From NCBI GenBank assembly GCA_014860225.1, contig JACZKE010000052.1, positions 1 to 64,000 of the forward strand: DNA of 64,000 nucleotides, in the 5' to 3' direction. The notes under the pieces were generated by a model. That model had not been told where the DNA came from, searched no databases, and worked only from the letters and a program-made list of their open reading frames with translations. This document shows, in pieces, positions 26,695 to 35,919 of this stretch. Position numbers and translations under genes: made by a program. Each line of letters opens with the position of its first letter. Positions within the stretch are counted from its first letter, which is position 1. Origin of the DNA: Desulfuromonadales bacterium (GTDB lineage: Bacteria; Desulfobacterota; Desulfuromonadia; Desulfuromonadales; BM103).

Positions 26695-27942
26695 ATGGCA
26701 CAAGCGCAACAACCGCAAAGAAAGAAGATCGAATCAACCGGACAGATGATGAAAATCATGTCCGACTACTTCTATGATTTGAATGACGCGGCTAAATCGG
26801 AAACCCGCAAGGTCGCCTGGTGCACCAGTGTCGGACCGGCAGAACTGCTCAGGGCGATGGGTTTTGCCGTACACTTTCCGGAGAATCATGCAGCCATGCT
26901 CGGCGCGACACGCATGGCCACCGAATTGATCCCCGAGGCCAATACCATCGGCTATTCACCTGATATCTGCTCATACCTGACCGCCGATATCGGCGCGTAC
27001 CTGAAAAAAGTCTCGCCCCTGTCCAAGGCCTACCCGGGGATCGACGCTCCGCCCCGTCCCGACGTACTGGTGTACAACACCAACCAATGTCGTGACGTCC
27101 AGGACTGGTTCTCATGGTACGCAAGGGAACTGAAAGTCCCCTGCATCGGTATCACTTCGCCAAAGAATTTCACCGACGTTACCGAAATCCTGATAGACGA
27201 CGTCACCCGGCAGATCGAAGCACTGATCCCCACCCTGGAAGAAATTTCCGGGCAGAAACTGGATCTGCAACGACTGCGTGAAACCGTAGCTCTCTCGCGG
27301 GAATGCACCGAACTCTGGCGTCAGGTACTGGAGACCGCGACGGCTGCCCCGGCTCCTCTCACCTTCTTCGACGGCACCATTCACATGGGGCCGGCGGTTG
27401 TGTTGCGCGGGACCCGGCAAGCGGTCGATTATTACCAGCAACTGCTCGAGGAACTCAGGCAGAGGATGGCCGACAAGGTGGGTGCGGTTGATAATGAAAA
27501 GTATCGTATCTACTGGGAAGGAATGCCGGTATGGGGTCGCCTGCGCCAACATTCCGAGTTGTTCGCCGATCTGCAGGCCAGCGTCCTGGTTTCCACCTAC
27601 TGCAGCAGCTGGATCTTCCCCGACTTCGATGCCGAGGATCCGATCCGCAGCATGGCCAAAGCCTATCTTGGACTATTTATCGTCCGCTCCGACACCTACA
27701 AAGAACAGTACATTAAAGCGATGCTGGAGAAATTCCACATCGACGGCATCATCTATCACGACGCCAAAACCTGCCCCTGCAATTCCAACAGTCGCTACGG
27801 CATGCCACAGCGCCTGGAGCAGGAGACCGGTATCCCGAGTCTGGTAATCTCCGGAGATCTCAACGATTTGCGTTGTGTCTCCGATGAACAGACCCGGACC
27901 AACGTAGAAGCCTTTATTGAGCAACTTGAGGAGAGAAAATAA
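26695..27942 (+). CDS. 2-hydroxyacyl-CoA dehydratase/benzoyl-CoA reductase subunit (HgdB/BcrB-like)
   Basis: 415 aa. Member of the BcrB/BcrC/HgdAB/FldBC family, which holds a [4Fe-4S] or double-cubane cluster and receives electrons from the ATP-dependent activator. Candidate cluster ligands are Cys92 (PDICSYLTADIG), Cys132 (NTNQCRDVQDWF) and Cys360 (DAKTCPCNS), in positions that, from memory, correspond to BcrB. Further Cys are at 43, 150, 303, 362 and 394. The start has AAGGAG upstream. No second subunit gene is present, so it should act as a homodimer or with a distant partner. Possible functions are 2-hydroxyacyl-CoA dehydration, a double-cubane reductase, or part of an unusual benzoyl-CoA reductase. 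Confidence 0.8.
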   Translation: MAQAQQPQRKKIESTGQMMKIMSDYFYDLNDAAKSETRKVAWCTSVGPAELLRAMGFAVHFPENHAAMLGATRMATELIPEANTIGYSPDICSYLTADIGAYLKKVSPLSKAYPGIDAPPRPDVLVYNTNQCRDVQDWFSWYARELKVPCIGITSPKNFTDVTEILIDDVTRQIEALIPTLEEISGQKLDLQRLRETVALSRECTELWRQVLETATAAPAPLTFFDGTIHMGPAVVLRGTRQAVDYYQQLLEELRQRMADKVGAVDNEKYRIYWEGMPVWGRLRQHSELFADLQASVLVSTYCSSWIFPDFDAEDPIRSMAKAYLGLFIVRSDTYKEQYIKAMLEKFHIDGIIYHDAKTCPCNSNSRYGMPQRLEQETGIPSLVISGDLNDLRCVSDEQTRTNVEAFIEQLEERK

Positions 27943-27943
27943 G

Positions 27944-30043
27944 ATGTTGGACGCCCTGTTCAAGCCAAAAGCGGTTGCCCTGATCGGTGCCTCGACCAAA
28001 GAGCTCTCCATCGGCAATGTCATCATCAGAAACCTGCAGACCTACGGCTACAAGGGGGAGATCTATCCCGTCAACGCCAAGGCCGACGAGGTCTGCGGAC
28101 TCAAATCCTATCCGACCATTGCGGACATCCCCGGCGAAGTCGATCTGGCGCACATCATAATCCCCAGCCAGTTTGTCCCCCAGGCAATTGAGGAGTGCGG
28201 CCAAAAAGGGGTCAAGGCAGTCATTATCAACTCTGCCGGTTTCAGTGAAATGGGTGATGAGGGTATCAGGCTGCAGGAAGAGTTCCTGGCCAATGCCCGC
28301 AAATACGGTATTCGGGTGTTCGGACCCAACTGTCAGGGGATCATCAACTCCGACCCGGAATTGAACGCCTACTGCAACTTCACATTCACCTTCCCCAAGC
28401 CGGGCAGCATTTCGGTCGTGGCTTTAAGCGGCGGCGTCGGTGCGCTGATCATGCAGGTCCTTGACGATCTTGATATCGGTCAGCGCCTCTACGCATCCAA
28501 TGGCAACGCCTGCGATGTATCGATTCCGGAAATCATCCAGTATTATGGCGAGGATGAGAAAACCAAAGCGATCATTCTCTATACCGAAGGCTTCGACAAG
28601 CCGCGCGAATTCCTTGAGGTGGCCCGCGAGGTGACGGCGAAAAAACCGATTCTGGCCATGAAAGCCGGCCGCACGGAAGAGGGCGCCAAGGCAGCCTCAT
28701 CACATACCGGTTCACTGGCCGGGGTCGATATCGCTACTGAGCTGATTTTCGAGAAGATCGGTGTCCTGCCGTTCCATGACGAAGGCGAGATGGTGCGCGC
28801 GGCGATGGCTTTTTCCAGTCAACCGATCCCGAGCGGCAACCGGGTCGGTATCATCACCAACACCGGTGGACCGGCGGTTATCGCCACTGACGTGCTGATC
28901 GATTTCAATCTTGAGGTGCCGAAACTTTGCGAGGCGTCGATCGCCCGCCTGCGTGAAACCCAGTTTCCCCAGGCAGCCCTGGAAAACCCTATCGACGTGG
29001 TTGCCACTGCCGGCGGCCCGCAATTCCGCGCTGCCCTCGATGTCATGTTGGATGACGAACAGATCGACTGCATCTACATCAACTTTGTCACTGCGCCTTT
29101 TACCGATACCGATGCTGTCGCCCGGGAAATAGTTGCTGTCAGCCGCCAGCGGCGCAAGCCGCTGGTCTGCAACTTCATGACTAATCTCAAGCTGGAGCGC
29201 TACCGGAAGACTATGGCGATTCTCAAAGAGGGCGAGGTGCCCTACTATGCCAACCCCGGCGATGCCGCTCGAGCCCTCGGCGCCCTGGTTGAGTACGGAC
29301 GTATTCTGAAAAGGAATATCGGCCAGCCGCAAACCTTCAGTGGCGTTGACGCGAATCAAGCCAGGGCAATCCTTGAACAAGCCCGGCAAGCTGGGCGTGA
29401 AGTCCTTTCAGCCTACGAAGTCTACAGGATCTTCGAAGCCTACGGCATCCCGATTGCCCCCTGGCAGGTTGTTAAAAATGCCGAGCAGGCGGTCGCCGCA
29501 GCCACTGAGATCGGTTATCCGGTGGTGGTCAAAGTCGACTGCGCCGAGATCGACCACAAAAGCGATATGGGCGGGGTCGTCATCAACCTCAAGGACGCGG
29601 CATCAGTGCGCAGCGCTGTTTTGGAGATGCAGGAGCACCTTGGTCACTTTGGTGAACTTGGTTATCTGGTGCAAAAATTTCTCCCCGGCGGGCGTGAGCT
29701 GATTATCGGCGCAAGTGCCGAACGCGAACTGGGACATCTGGTCATGTTCGGTCTCGGCGGCATCTACGTTGAAGTCCTCAAGGACGTGATCTTCAAAGTT
29801 GCTCCCGTGACCCGGGTCGAGGCCGAAGAGATGCTCGCTGGGATTAAAACTGCTGCATTGCTCGACGGTGTTCGCGGCGAAGCGGGAATCGACAAACAGG
29901 CAGTGGTCGAACTGATTCAACGAGTCTCGCAACTGCTGGGTGATCTGCCGATGATTCAGGAGATGGACCTGAATCCGATCATGGCCTTTGCCGATAAAGC
30001 CTTTGCCGTCGACGGTAGAATCCGCATTCAACTTGGAAACTAA
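27944..30043 (+). CDS. Acyl-CoA synthetase (ADP-forming), fused alpha-beta
   Basis: 699 aa. Converts an acyl-CoA plus ADP and phosphate to the acid plus ATP and CoA, or the reverse. Order: CoA-binding Rossmann domain (from FKPKAVALIGAST), a ligase flavodoxin-like domain with the phosphorylatable His in SSHTGSLAG, and a C-terminal ATP-grasp domain (from about residue 475) with KVDCAEIDHKSDMGGV and MDLNPIMAF. The start at 27944, two bases after the previous stop, is preferred over an upstream TTG. Next to IorAB it could harvest ATP from arylacetyl-CoA; archaeal homologues do this. Confidence 0.88.
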   Translation: MLDALFKPKAVALIGASTKELSIGNVIIRNLQTYGYKGEIYPVNAKADEVCGLKSYPTIADIPGEVDLAHIIIPSQFVPQAIEECGQKGVKAVIINSAGFSEMGDEGIRLQEEFLANARKYGIRVFGPNCQGIINSDPELNAYCNFTFTFPKPGSISVVALSGGVGALIMQVLDDLDIGQRLYASNGNACDVSIPEIIQYYGEDEKTKAIILYTEGFDKPREFLEVAREVTAKKPILAMKAGRTEEGAKAASSHTGSLAGVDIATELIFEKIGVLPFHDEGEMVRAAMAFSSQPIPSGNRVGIITNTGGPAVIATDVLIDFNLEVPKLCEASIARLRETQFPQAALENPIDVVATAGGPQFRAALDVMLDDEQIDCIYINFVTAPFTDTDAVAREIVAVSRQRRKPLVCNFMTNLKLERYRKTMAILKEGEVPYYANPGDAARALGALVEYGRILKRNIGQPQTFSGVDANQARAILEQARQAGREVLSAYEVYRIFEAYGIPIAPWQVVKNAEQAVAAATEIGYPVVVKVDCAEIDHKSDMGGVVINLKDAASVRSAVLEMQEHLGHFGELGYLVQKFLPGGRELIIGASAERELGHLVMFGLGGIYVEVLKDVIFKVAPVTRVEAEEMLAGIKTAALLDGVRGEAGIDKQAVVELIQRVSQLLGDLPMIQEMDLNPIMAFADKAFAVDGRIRIQLGN

Positions 30044-30055
30044 GGGATAAATATA

Positions 30056-31393
30056 ATGCTTATACAAAAAGAAGAAACCGGGACCACCTGGCAAGAGACT
30101 TTTCGCTCACGGACCACAACCCCGGATGAGGCCGTCAAGGCGATCAAATCTGGAGATCGGGTCTTTCTGACCGGTAATGCTTCGGTGCCGCTGCCGTTGC
30201 TCAATGCCCTGGTCAAACGGGCGCCAGAGCTGCAGGGTGTTGAGATCTGCCATCCGCTGACAATCTGTCCGACCGACTATGTCGCACCTGAAATGGAGGG
30301 ACATCTGCGCATCAACTCGATGTTTATCAGCGCCAACGTCCGTCAGGCCGTCAACCAGGGGCGTGCTGATTTCACCCCGGTAATGCTCTCGGAATTCCCT
30401 TTGCTGTTCAAAAACGGACATCTTCCCCTGGATGTGGCACTGATTCATGTTTCAACTCCGGACGAAAATGGTTTCTGTTCCATGGGTGCAGAATCGGGCC
30501 TCACCATTTCAGCCGCAGAGGTCGCCAGAATCGTCATTGCACAGGTGAACGAACAGATGCCAAGGACTCTGGGCGATACAGCAATGCATATCGACAAGAT
30601 GCATTACATCGTACCTTCCGATTCACCGCTGTTTGAAATGCCGATGGGAGATGATGCGGATCAGGGGGTGGTCGAAAAGATCGCAGCTCATATTGCCGGG
30701 CTGATCCCCGACGGGGCAACCATGCAGCTGGGTATCGGGGCACTCCCCAACGCCGTCCTGAAATTCCTGTTTGAGAAAAAAGACCTCGGCATTCATTCCG
30801 AGCTAATCTCGGACGGAGTAATCGACCTGGTCGAAGCAGGCGTCGTCAATGGTGCGCGTAAAAGTCTGCATGCCAACAAGATCATCTGCGGTTTCCTCCT
30901 GGGAACAAGACGGCTCTATGATTGGGTGGACAACAATCCACTGGTCGAACTGCACCGCACCGAATATGTCAACGACCCCTTTGTTGTGGCGCAGAATGAC
31001 CGTATGGTGGCGATCAACTCGGCAATCGAAGTCGATTTCACCGGTCAGGTCTGTGCCGACAGCATCGGCACGAAGATGCATTCGGCGGTCGGCGGCCAGT
31101 TGGACTTCATCTATGGCTCCTCACGTTCCAAGGGCGGCGTGCCGATTATTGCTCTGCCCAGCACATCCCGACTGCGGGACGGCACCGTGGTCAGCAAAAT
31201 CGCGCCGATGCTCAAGCCGGGCGCGGGCGTTGTCACCAGCCGTAATCATGTTCACTACATTGTCACCGAATTCGGCGTAGCGGCACTTTACGGCAAGACT
31301 ATCCGCCAACGTACCCAGGCACTGATCAACATTGCCCACCCGCAGTTCCGCGATGAATTCACCGAGAAAGCCAGGGAGCTGCACTACCTGTAG
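30056..31393 (+). CDS. Acetyl-CoA hydrolase/4-hydroxybutyrate-type CoA-transferase
   Basis: 445 aa class I CoA-transferase, a paralogue of the N-terminal domain at 10054. Motifs are GIGALPNAVLKFL, the catalytic region DLGIHSELISDG, and the C-terminal YIVTEFGVAALYGKT. It moves CoA between acetyl-CoA (or another donor) and an organic acid. Within this gene set it could activate an aryl-2-hydroxy acid or an arylacetate. It starts 12 bases after the acyl-CoA synthetase stop, with AAGGGA upstream. Confidence 0.85.
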   Translation: MLIQKEETGTTWQETFRSRTTTPDEAVKAIKSGDRVFLTGNASVPLPLLNALVKRAPELQGVEICHPLTICPTDYVAPEMEGHLRINSMFISANVRQAVNQGRADFTPVMLSEFPLLFKNGHLPLDVALIHVSTPDENGFCSMGAESGLTISAAEVARIVIAQVNEQMPRTLGDTAMHIDKMHYIVPSDSPLFEMPMGDDADQGVVEKIAAHIAGLIPDGATMQLGIGALPNAVLKFLFEKKDLGIHSELISDGVIDLVEAGVVNGARKSLHANKIICGFLLGTRRLYDWVDNNPLVELHRTEYVNDPFVVAQNDRMVAINSAIEVDFTGQVCADSIGTKMHSAVGGQLDFIYGSSRSKGGVPIIALPSTSRLRDGTVVSKIAPMLKPGAGVVTSRNHVHYIVTEFGVAALYGKTIRQRTQALINIAHPQFRDEFTEKARELHYL

Positions 31394-31466
31394 TCCTGGA
31401 ACCGGTAAAGACATTTATTATTCTTACTTTTTTAATGTTGGTGAAGACAAAGGAAGAGGTGAAACG

Positions 31467-32810
31467 ATGGTCTGGAATAAAGAAGAGACATGTAGACGCA
31501 GCGAGATGCAGGCCATTCAACTCGGTCGACTGCAGAAGACTGTCAGTTACGTCTATGAAAAAAATCCACATTACCGGAAGAAACTCGACGAGTTGGGGGT
31601 TCAGCCGAAGGATATCAAGTCGCTGGACGACATCCGCAGGCTGCCCTTCACCACCAAACAGGACATTCGCGACAACTACCCGTTCAAGCTCTTCACGGCT
31701 CCTCAGGAGCAGATCGTCGAATACCACGCCACTTCAGGCACAACCGGCAAGCCGGTGGTGGTCGGCTATACCCGCCAGGATCTGGAAAGCTGGAAGGAAG
31801 TCATGGCGAGGGCCTTTACTGCCGCCGGCATCACCAGCAAAGACGTGGTGCAGAATATCTACGGTTACGGCCTGTTTACCGGCGGCCTGGGGGCCCACTA
31901 CGGAGCGATCCGGGTCGGTGCGGCAGTGATCCCGATCTCCGGTGGCAATACCCAGAGACAGCTGATGTTGATGGAGGACTTCGGCACCACCGTGCTCACC
32001 TCTACCCCCTCGTTCCTGATGCATCTGCATGAAGCGGGTGAGGAGCAGGGCATTAACTTCCACAAGCTCAAACTCCGCGTCGGCGTGCTTGGCGCCGAAC
32101 CATGGAGCGAGACGATGCGCCGCCAGATTCAGGACAAGTTTGGCATCAAAGCCTGCGACATCTACGGGCTCTCTGAGATTATCGGTCCCGGAGTTGCCTT
32201 CGAGTGCCTTGAATCACAACGTGGATTGCACATCAACGAAGACTACTTCTATCCAGAGATCATCGATCCGGAGACTTGCGAAGTGCTCCCCGCCGGCGAG
32301 CTCGGCGAACTGGTCTTTACCACCATTGCCAATCAGGGGCAGCCGCTGTTACGCTTCCGCACCAGGGACATCACCCGCCTCCGTTACGGCACCTGCATCT
32401 GCGGCAGGAACATGGTCAAGATGGACCGGATCTCCGGACGCAGCGACGATATGATGATTATCCGTGGTGTTAACGTCTTCCCATCGCAGATCGAATCGAT
32501 TATTCTCAAGCGCGAAGGGGTCTCACCCCACTACATGATCATTCTTGAACGCAAAGGCGTGATGGACTCCCTGCGGCTAAAGATTGAGGTGACTGAGGAA
32601 TTTATGGTCAAGGCGGCAGCCGATATCCTCAAGGGTGATGAATTTGACATCCTTGAAGACGTCGCGACCGTGCGCAGCAAAAAGCGCAACCTGCAACAGG
32701 ACATCAAAGACGTGATCGGCATCTCTGTTGACGTCAACCTGGTCCCACCCGGCAGCATTGCGCGCAGCGAAGGCAAGGCCAAGCGGGTGGAAGACCGTCG
32801 GCCCAAATAA
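31467..32810 (+). CDS. paaK: Phenylacetate-CoA ligase family (AMP-forming)
   Basis: 447 aa, the normal PaaK length. Makes arylacetyl-CoA from an arylacetate, ATP and CoA. Motifs are the P-loop HATSGTTGKPVVVGYT, YGLSEIIGPGVAFEC, FRTRDITRLRYG and the C-terminal IRGVNVFPSQIE. The Cys-rich turn TCICGRNM is typical of this family. I chose ATG 31467 with AGGAAGAGG upstream. PaaK next to IorAB is common in anaerobes; the specific aryl acid (phenylacetate, indoleacetate or hydroxyphenylacetate) is not decided. Confidence 0.88.
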   Translation: MVWNKEETCRRSEMQAIQLGRLQKTVSYVYEKNPHYRKKLDELGVQPKDIKSLDDIRRLPFTTKQDIRDNYPFKLFTAPQEQIVEYHATSGTTGKPVVVGYTRQDLESWKEVMARAFTAAGITSKDVVQNIYGYGLFTGGLGAHYGAIRVGAAVIPISGGNTQRQLMLMEDFGTTVLTSTPSFLMHLHEAGEEQGINFHKLKLRVGVLGAEPWSETMRRQIQDKFGIKACDIYGLSEIIGPGVAFECLESQRGLHINEDYFYPEIIDPETCEVLPAGELGELVFTTIANQGQPLLRFRTRDITRLRYGTCICGRNMVKMDRISGRSDDMMIIRGVNVFPSQIESIILKREGVSPHYMIILERKGVMDSLRLKIEVTEEFMVKAAADILKGDEFDILEDVATVRSKKRNLQQDIKDVIGISVDVNLVPPGSIARSEGKAKRVEDRRPK

Positions 32811-32878
32811 GTTGGATTGTGCACGTAACTCTTAATCCGGCTCCTCCACGGCAGCCATCCGACAAAGGAAGATTTTAG

Positions 32879-34645
32879 ATGAAAAAGATAATTTCCGGCA
32901 ATGAAGCCATCGCCCTGGGTTTCGGCGATTCCGGTGGTGTCTTCGCCTCCGGCTACCCCGGCACACCCAGCACCGAAACCCTTGAAGAGGTTGCCCGACT
33001 GGGTGAAGTCTACTGCGAGTGGGCCCCGAATGAAAAAGTTGCCCTCGAATCTGTGATCGGCGCTTCGATCGCAGGCGGGCGCGCTCTCTCGACGATGAAG
33101 CATGTCGGCGTCAATGTTGCCGCAGATGCTTTGCTGACGCTGACTTACACCGGCGTCAACGCCGGGTTGATCCTGATGGTCGCCGACGATCCGGGGATGC
33201 ACTCCTCACAAAATGAGCAGGATAGCCGCAACTACGCCAAGTTTGCCAAGGTGCCGATGCTTGACCCCGCTGACTCACAAGAGGCCTACGACATGGTCCG
33301 GGCCGGTTTTGAGATTTCTGAACAGTTTGATACACCGCTGATGCTGCGTACCACCACGCGCATCTCGCATGCCAAAGGGGCAGTCGTCCCGCAGCAGAAA
33401 ATCACCCCGCAGATTGGCGAGTGGGTCAAGGATGTCCCCAAATACGTGATGCTGCCCAACTTCGGCAAGCTCAAGCATATTGAGGTCGAGGCCCGCCTGC
33501 TCAAACTGCAGGAATTTGCCGAAACCACTCCGTTGAACAGGATTGAGATGCGAGATGCCGAGTTGGGCATTATCACCTCCGGAGTTGCTTACCAGCATGT
33601 TCGTGAGGCCTGTCCTGATGCATCGGTCCTGAAACTGGGCATGATACATCCGCTGCCGGAGCGCAAGATTCGTGAGTTCGCCGGCAGTGTCAAGCGCCTG
33701 GTGATCGTCGAGGAGATGGATGCCATCTTTGAGGAGCAGATCAGGGCTATGGGCATCGACGTTGAGATCGGCAAGAACAAGCTGCCGCTCTGCGGTGAGA
33801 TTAATGCAGACATCCTGCGCGCAGCTCTCGGCGGAACCGGTGCCGTGACTCCAAGTCCGGTGGCCGGGCTGCCGCAGCGCCCGCCGGTGTTCTGCCCGAG
33901 TTGCGCGCACCGCGGCCTGTTCACCATCCTCAGCAAACTCAAGGTTTTCGTGTCCGGGGATATCGGCTGTTACACCCTGGGGGCTCTGCCACCGATGAGC
34001 GCCATGCATTCGGTTATCGACATGGGCGCCAGCATCAGCGCCGCCCACGGCATGGCCAAGGTCAACGCCATCGCCGGTCGTGACGAGAAACCGGTTGCCG
34101 TGATCGGCGACTCGACCTTTTTCCATTCAGGGATGACCGGCCTGATGAGCATGGCCTACAACGGCGGCAACGCCCTGGTCATCATCATGGATAACCGCAC
34201 CACCGGCATGACCGGCGGCCAGGAAAACCCCGGCACCGGCAAGACCCTGCAGGGATTCCCGGCACGCCAGGTCGAAATGGTGCCGTTGGTCAAGGCGCTG
34301 GGCATCGACAATGTCGTGGAACTCAATGCCTACGATCTCAAAGAGACAGAAGCTGCGATTAAAAAAGGACTTGCAACTCCCGGGCCTTACGTGCTGATCG
34401 ACAGGAACCCCTGCATCCTGCGTTACAAGATCCGCAAGCCGGCCATGATCGTCGATCAGGACAAATGCACCGGTTGTCGGGCCTGTCTCAAGGTCGCCTG
34501 TATGGCCCTCGGTCTGACCGCAACCGGCGAGAAACAAAAGGTGCGAGTCGACCCCAACGTCTGTAATGGCTGCGGTGTCTGCAAGCAGATGTGTAAATTC
34601 GACGCGATGCACGAGCTTGAGGGAGAAAACAATGCAAATCTTTAA
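32879..34645 (+). CDS. iorA: Indolepyruvate ferredoxin oxidoreductase, alpha subunit
   Basis: 588 aa. With IorB it converts arylpyruvates (indole-, phenyl- or hydroxyphenylpyruvate) and CoA to arylacetyl-CoA, CO2 and reduced ferredoxin. The N-terminal pyrimidine-binding part (SGYPGTPSTETLEEV) is followed by a TPP-binding part with GDSTFFHSGMTGLM and MDNRTTGMTGGQ. A C-terminal two-cluster ferredoxin domain carries CTGCRACLKVAC and CNGCGVCKQMC. The last 14 bases overlap iorB, so the subunits are coupled. Confidence 0.93.
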   Translation: MKKIISGNEAIALGFGDSGGVFASGYPGTPSTETLEEVARLGEVYCEWAPNEKVALESVIGASIAGGRALSTMKHVGVNVAADALLTLTYTGVNAGLILMVADDPGMHSSQNEQDSRNYAKFAKVPMLDPADSQEAYDMVRAGFEISEQFDTPLMLRTTTRISHAKGAVVPQQKITPQIGEWVKDVPKYVMLPNFGKLKHIEVEARLLKLQEFAETTPLNRIEMRDAELGIITSGVAYQHVREACPDASVLKLGMIHPLPERKIREFAGSVKRLVIVEEMDAIFEEQIRAMGIDVEIGKNKLPLCGEINADILRAALGGTGAVTPSPVAGLPQRPPVFCPSCAHRGLFTILSKLKVFVSGDIGCYTLGALPPMSAMHSVIDMGASISAAHGMAKVNAIAGRDEKPVAVIGDSTFFHSGMTGLMSMAYNGGNALVIIMDNRTTGMTGGQENPGTGKTLQGFPARQVEMVPLVKALGIDNVVELNAYDLKETEAAIKKGLATPGPYVLIDRNPCILRYKIRKPAMIVDQDKCTGCRACLKVACMALGLTATGEKQKVRVDPNVCNGCGVCKQMCKFDAMHELEGENNANL

Positions 34646-35204
34646 TATTGTTATTGCCGGAGTCGGTGGACAGGGTGTCCTGATGGCGTCCAAGGTCTTG
34701 GCAGAAAGCGCTCTGGCCAGCGGCATGGACGTCAAGCAGAACGAAGTGCATGGCATGGCCCAGCGCGGCGGAAGCGTAATCAGCTTTGTGCGCATCGGCG
34801 ACCAGGTCAATTCACCGGTAGTCATGCCCGGAACTGCCGATCTGTTGATCTCATTCGAGCCCCTTGAAGCCTTGCGCTACATTCACTATCTGAAACCTGG
34901 AGGCCGTCTGGTCTACAACAAGGTCTCCATCAACCCAAGCACCGTTGCCGCCGGATTGGCAGTCTATCCACAGGATGTGGAGCAGCAGATTGCCGCAGCC
35001 TGCACCAATGCTCAAGGGATCGAAGCCCTTTCCATTGCACGGGAAGCCGGCAATGGCAAGGCAGTCAACATGGTGATGGTCGGCACGGTGATGAAAGATC
35101 TGCCTTTAAAGGAAGAGGTTATTACCGAAGTCGTCAAACAGCTCTCGCAGGGCAAAGGGGTCGAGGTCAACCTGAAGGCACTGGCCGGCGGTGCGGCGGC
35201 GTAA
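34632..35204 (+). CDS. iorB: Indolepyruvate ferredoxin oxidoreductase, beta subunit
   Basis: 190 aa gamma-type oxidoreductase domain. It starts with IVIAGVGGQGVLMASKVLA and has the conserved NEVHGMAQRGGSVISFVRIG. ATG 34632 lies inside the iorA end and is preceded by GGGAG at 34621-34624, a good site. Forms the IorAB heterodimer or tetramer. Confidence 0.92.
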   Translation: MQIFNIVIAGVGGQGVLMASKVLAESALASGMDVKQNEVHGMAQRGGSVISFVRIGDQVNSPVVMPGTADLLISFEPLEALRYIHYLKPGGRLVYNKVSINPSTVAAGLAVYPQDVEQQIAAACTNAQGIEALSIAREAGNGKAVNMVMVGTVMKDLPLKEEVITEVVKQLSQGKGVEVNLKALAGGAAA

Positions 35205-35240
35205 CTTTTGCTGACAGGACGGTAAAAACTATAAGATAAA

Positions 35241-35347
35241 GCGAAACGCAAAGGCGCAAAGTTTGAAAGAAAGACGCAAAGTTTTTGATTTTACAATAAA
35301 GCCTGTTTCTCTTTGCGTCTTGAGTGAGCGCAGCGAACGGGCGTTAA
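35241..35347. repeat. Dispersed palindromic repeat, copy B
   Basis: In the 220-bp gap between iorB and the first ACT gene. GACGCAAAG (35273-35281) is inverted as CTTTGCGTC (35311-35319), followed by the conserved tail ending in GAACGGGCGTT (35345). Same family as copies at 17413 and 49373. The rest of this gap holds only a short run before the ACT RBS. Confidence 0.75.
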
Positions 35348-35424
35348 GATTCTAATCTTCAGGTTTGGTCCACCATATTGGTTCACATAGTCGTTAAACC
35401 GGAACAAAGTAAAGGATGTCCATC

Positions 35425-35874
35425 ATGAAACAGACATTGAAGCAGATATCGATATTTCTGGAAAATGCGCCGGGCCGGCTCTATGAAGCCACCCAGGCCT
35501 TTGGCGACGCAGGCCTCAACCTGAGGTCACTCTCAATCTGCGACGTTTCCGGCTTCGGTGTGCTGAGAATCCTGATTTCAGATGTTGCCAGGGCGCGCAG
35601 GATCGTTATGGAAAAACAGCTCCCGGCGCGGGTGGACGATGTGGTTGCCGCAGAGATTAGCGATACTCCCGGCAGCCTGGCTAAAATTCTCAAGGTGCTG
35701 ATGCAGAATAAAGTTAATGTCGACTACATGTACGCCCTGGCAGGAACCTCTTCAGGGAAAGCCGTCATGGTGTTCAGCTTCAGCGATAATGACCTGGCAA
35801 TCAGGTTGCTGCAGGAGAACGAAATCAAAATCCTTGATGCCGAATCCTTCGGGATTCTCGAGAGTCCAGCCTAG
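35425..35874 (+). CDS. ACT domain protein (tandem ACT), copy 1
   Basis: 149 aa made of two ACT domains (about 1-70 and 71-145): LKQISIFLENAPGRLYEATQ and then VVAAEISDTPGSLAKILKVL. ACT domains bind amino acids and regulate enzymes allosterically. Its place after IorAB suggests it senses an aromatic amino acid. ATG 35425 is chosen because AAAGGA lies 8 bases upstream; ATG 35416 would overlap that site. Paralogue of the protein at 36928. Confidence 0.85.
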   Translation: MKQTLKQISIFLENAPGRLYEATQAFGDAGLNLRSLSICDVSGFGVLRILISDVARARRIVMEKQLPARVDDVVAAEISDTPGSLAKILKVLMQNKVNVDYMYALAGTSSGKAVMVFSFSDNDLAIRLLQENEIKILDAESFGILESPA

Positions 35875-35919
35875 TACCCTGCCTGAAGTCCGGGCTGACC
35901 ACTCAAGGAGAGAATTGAA

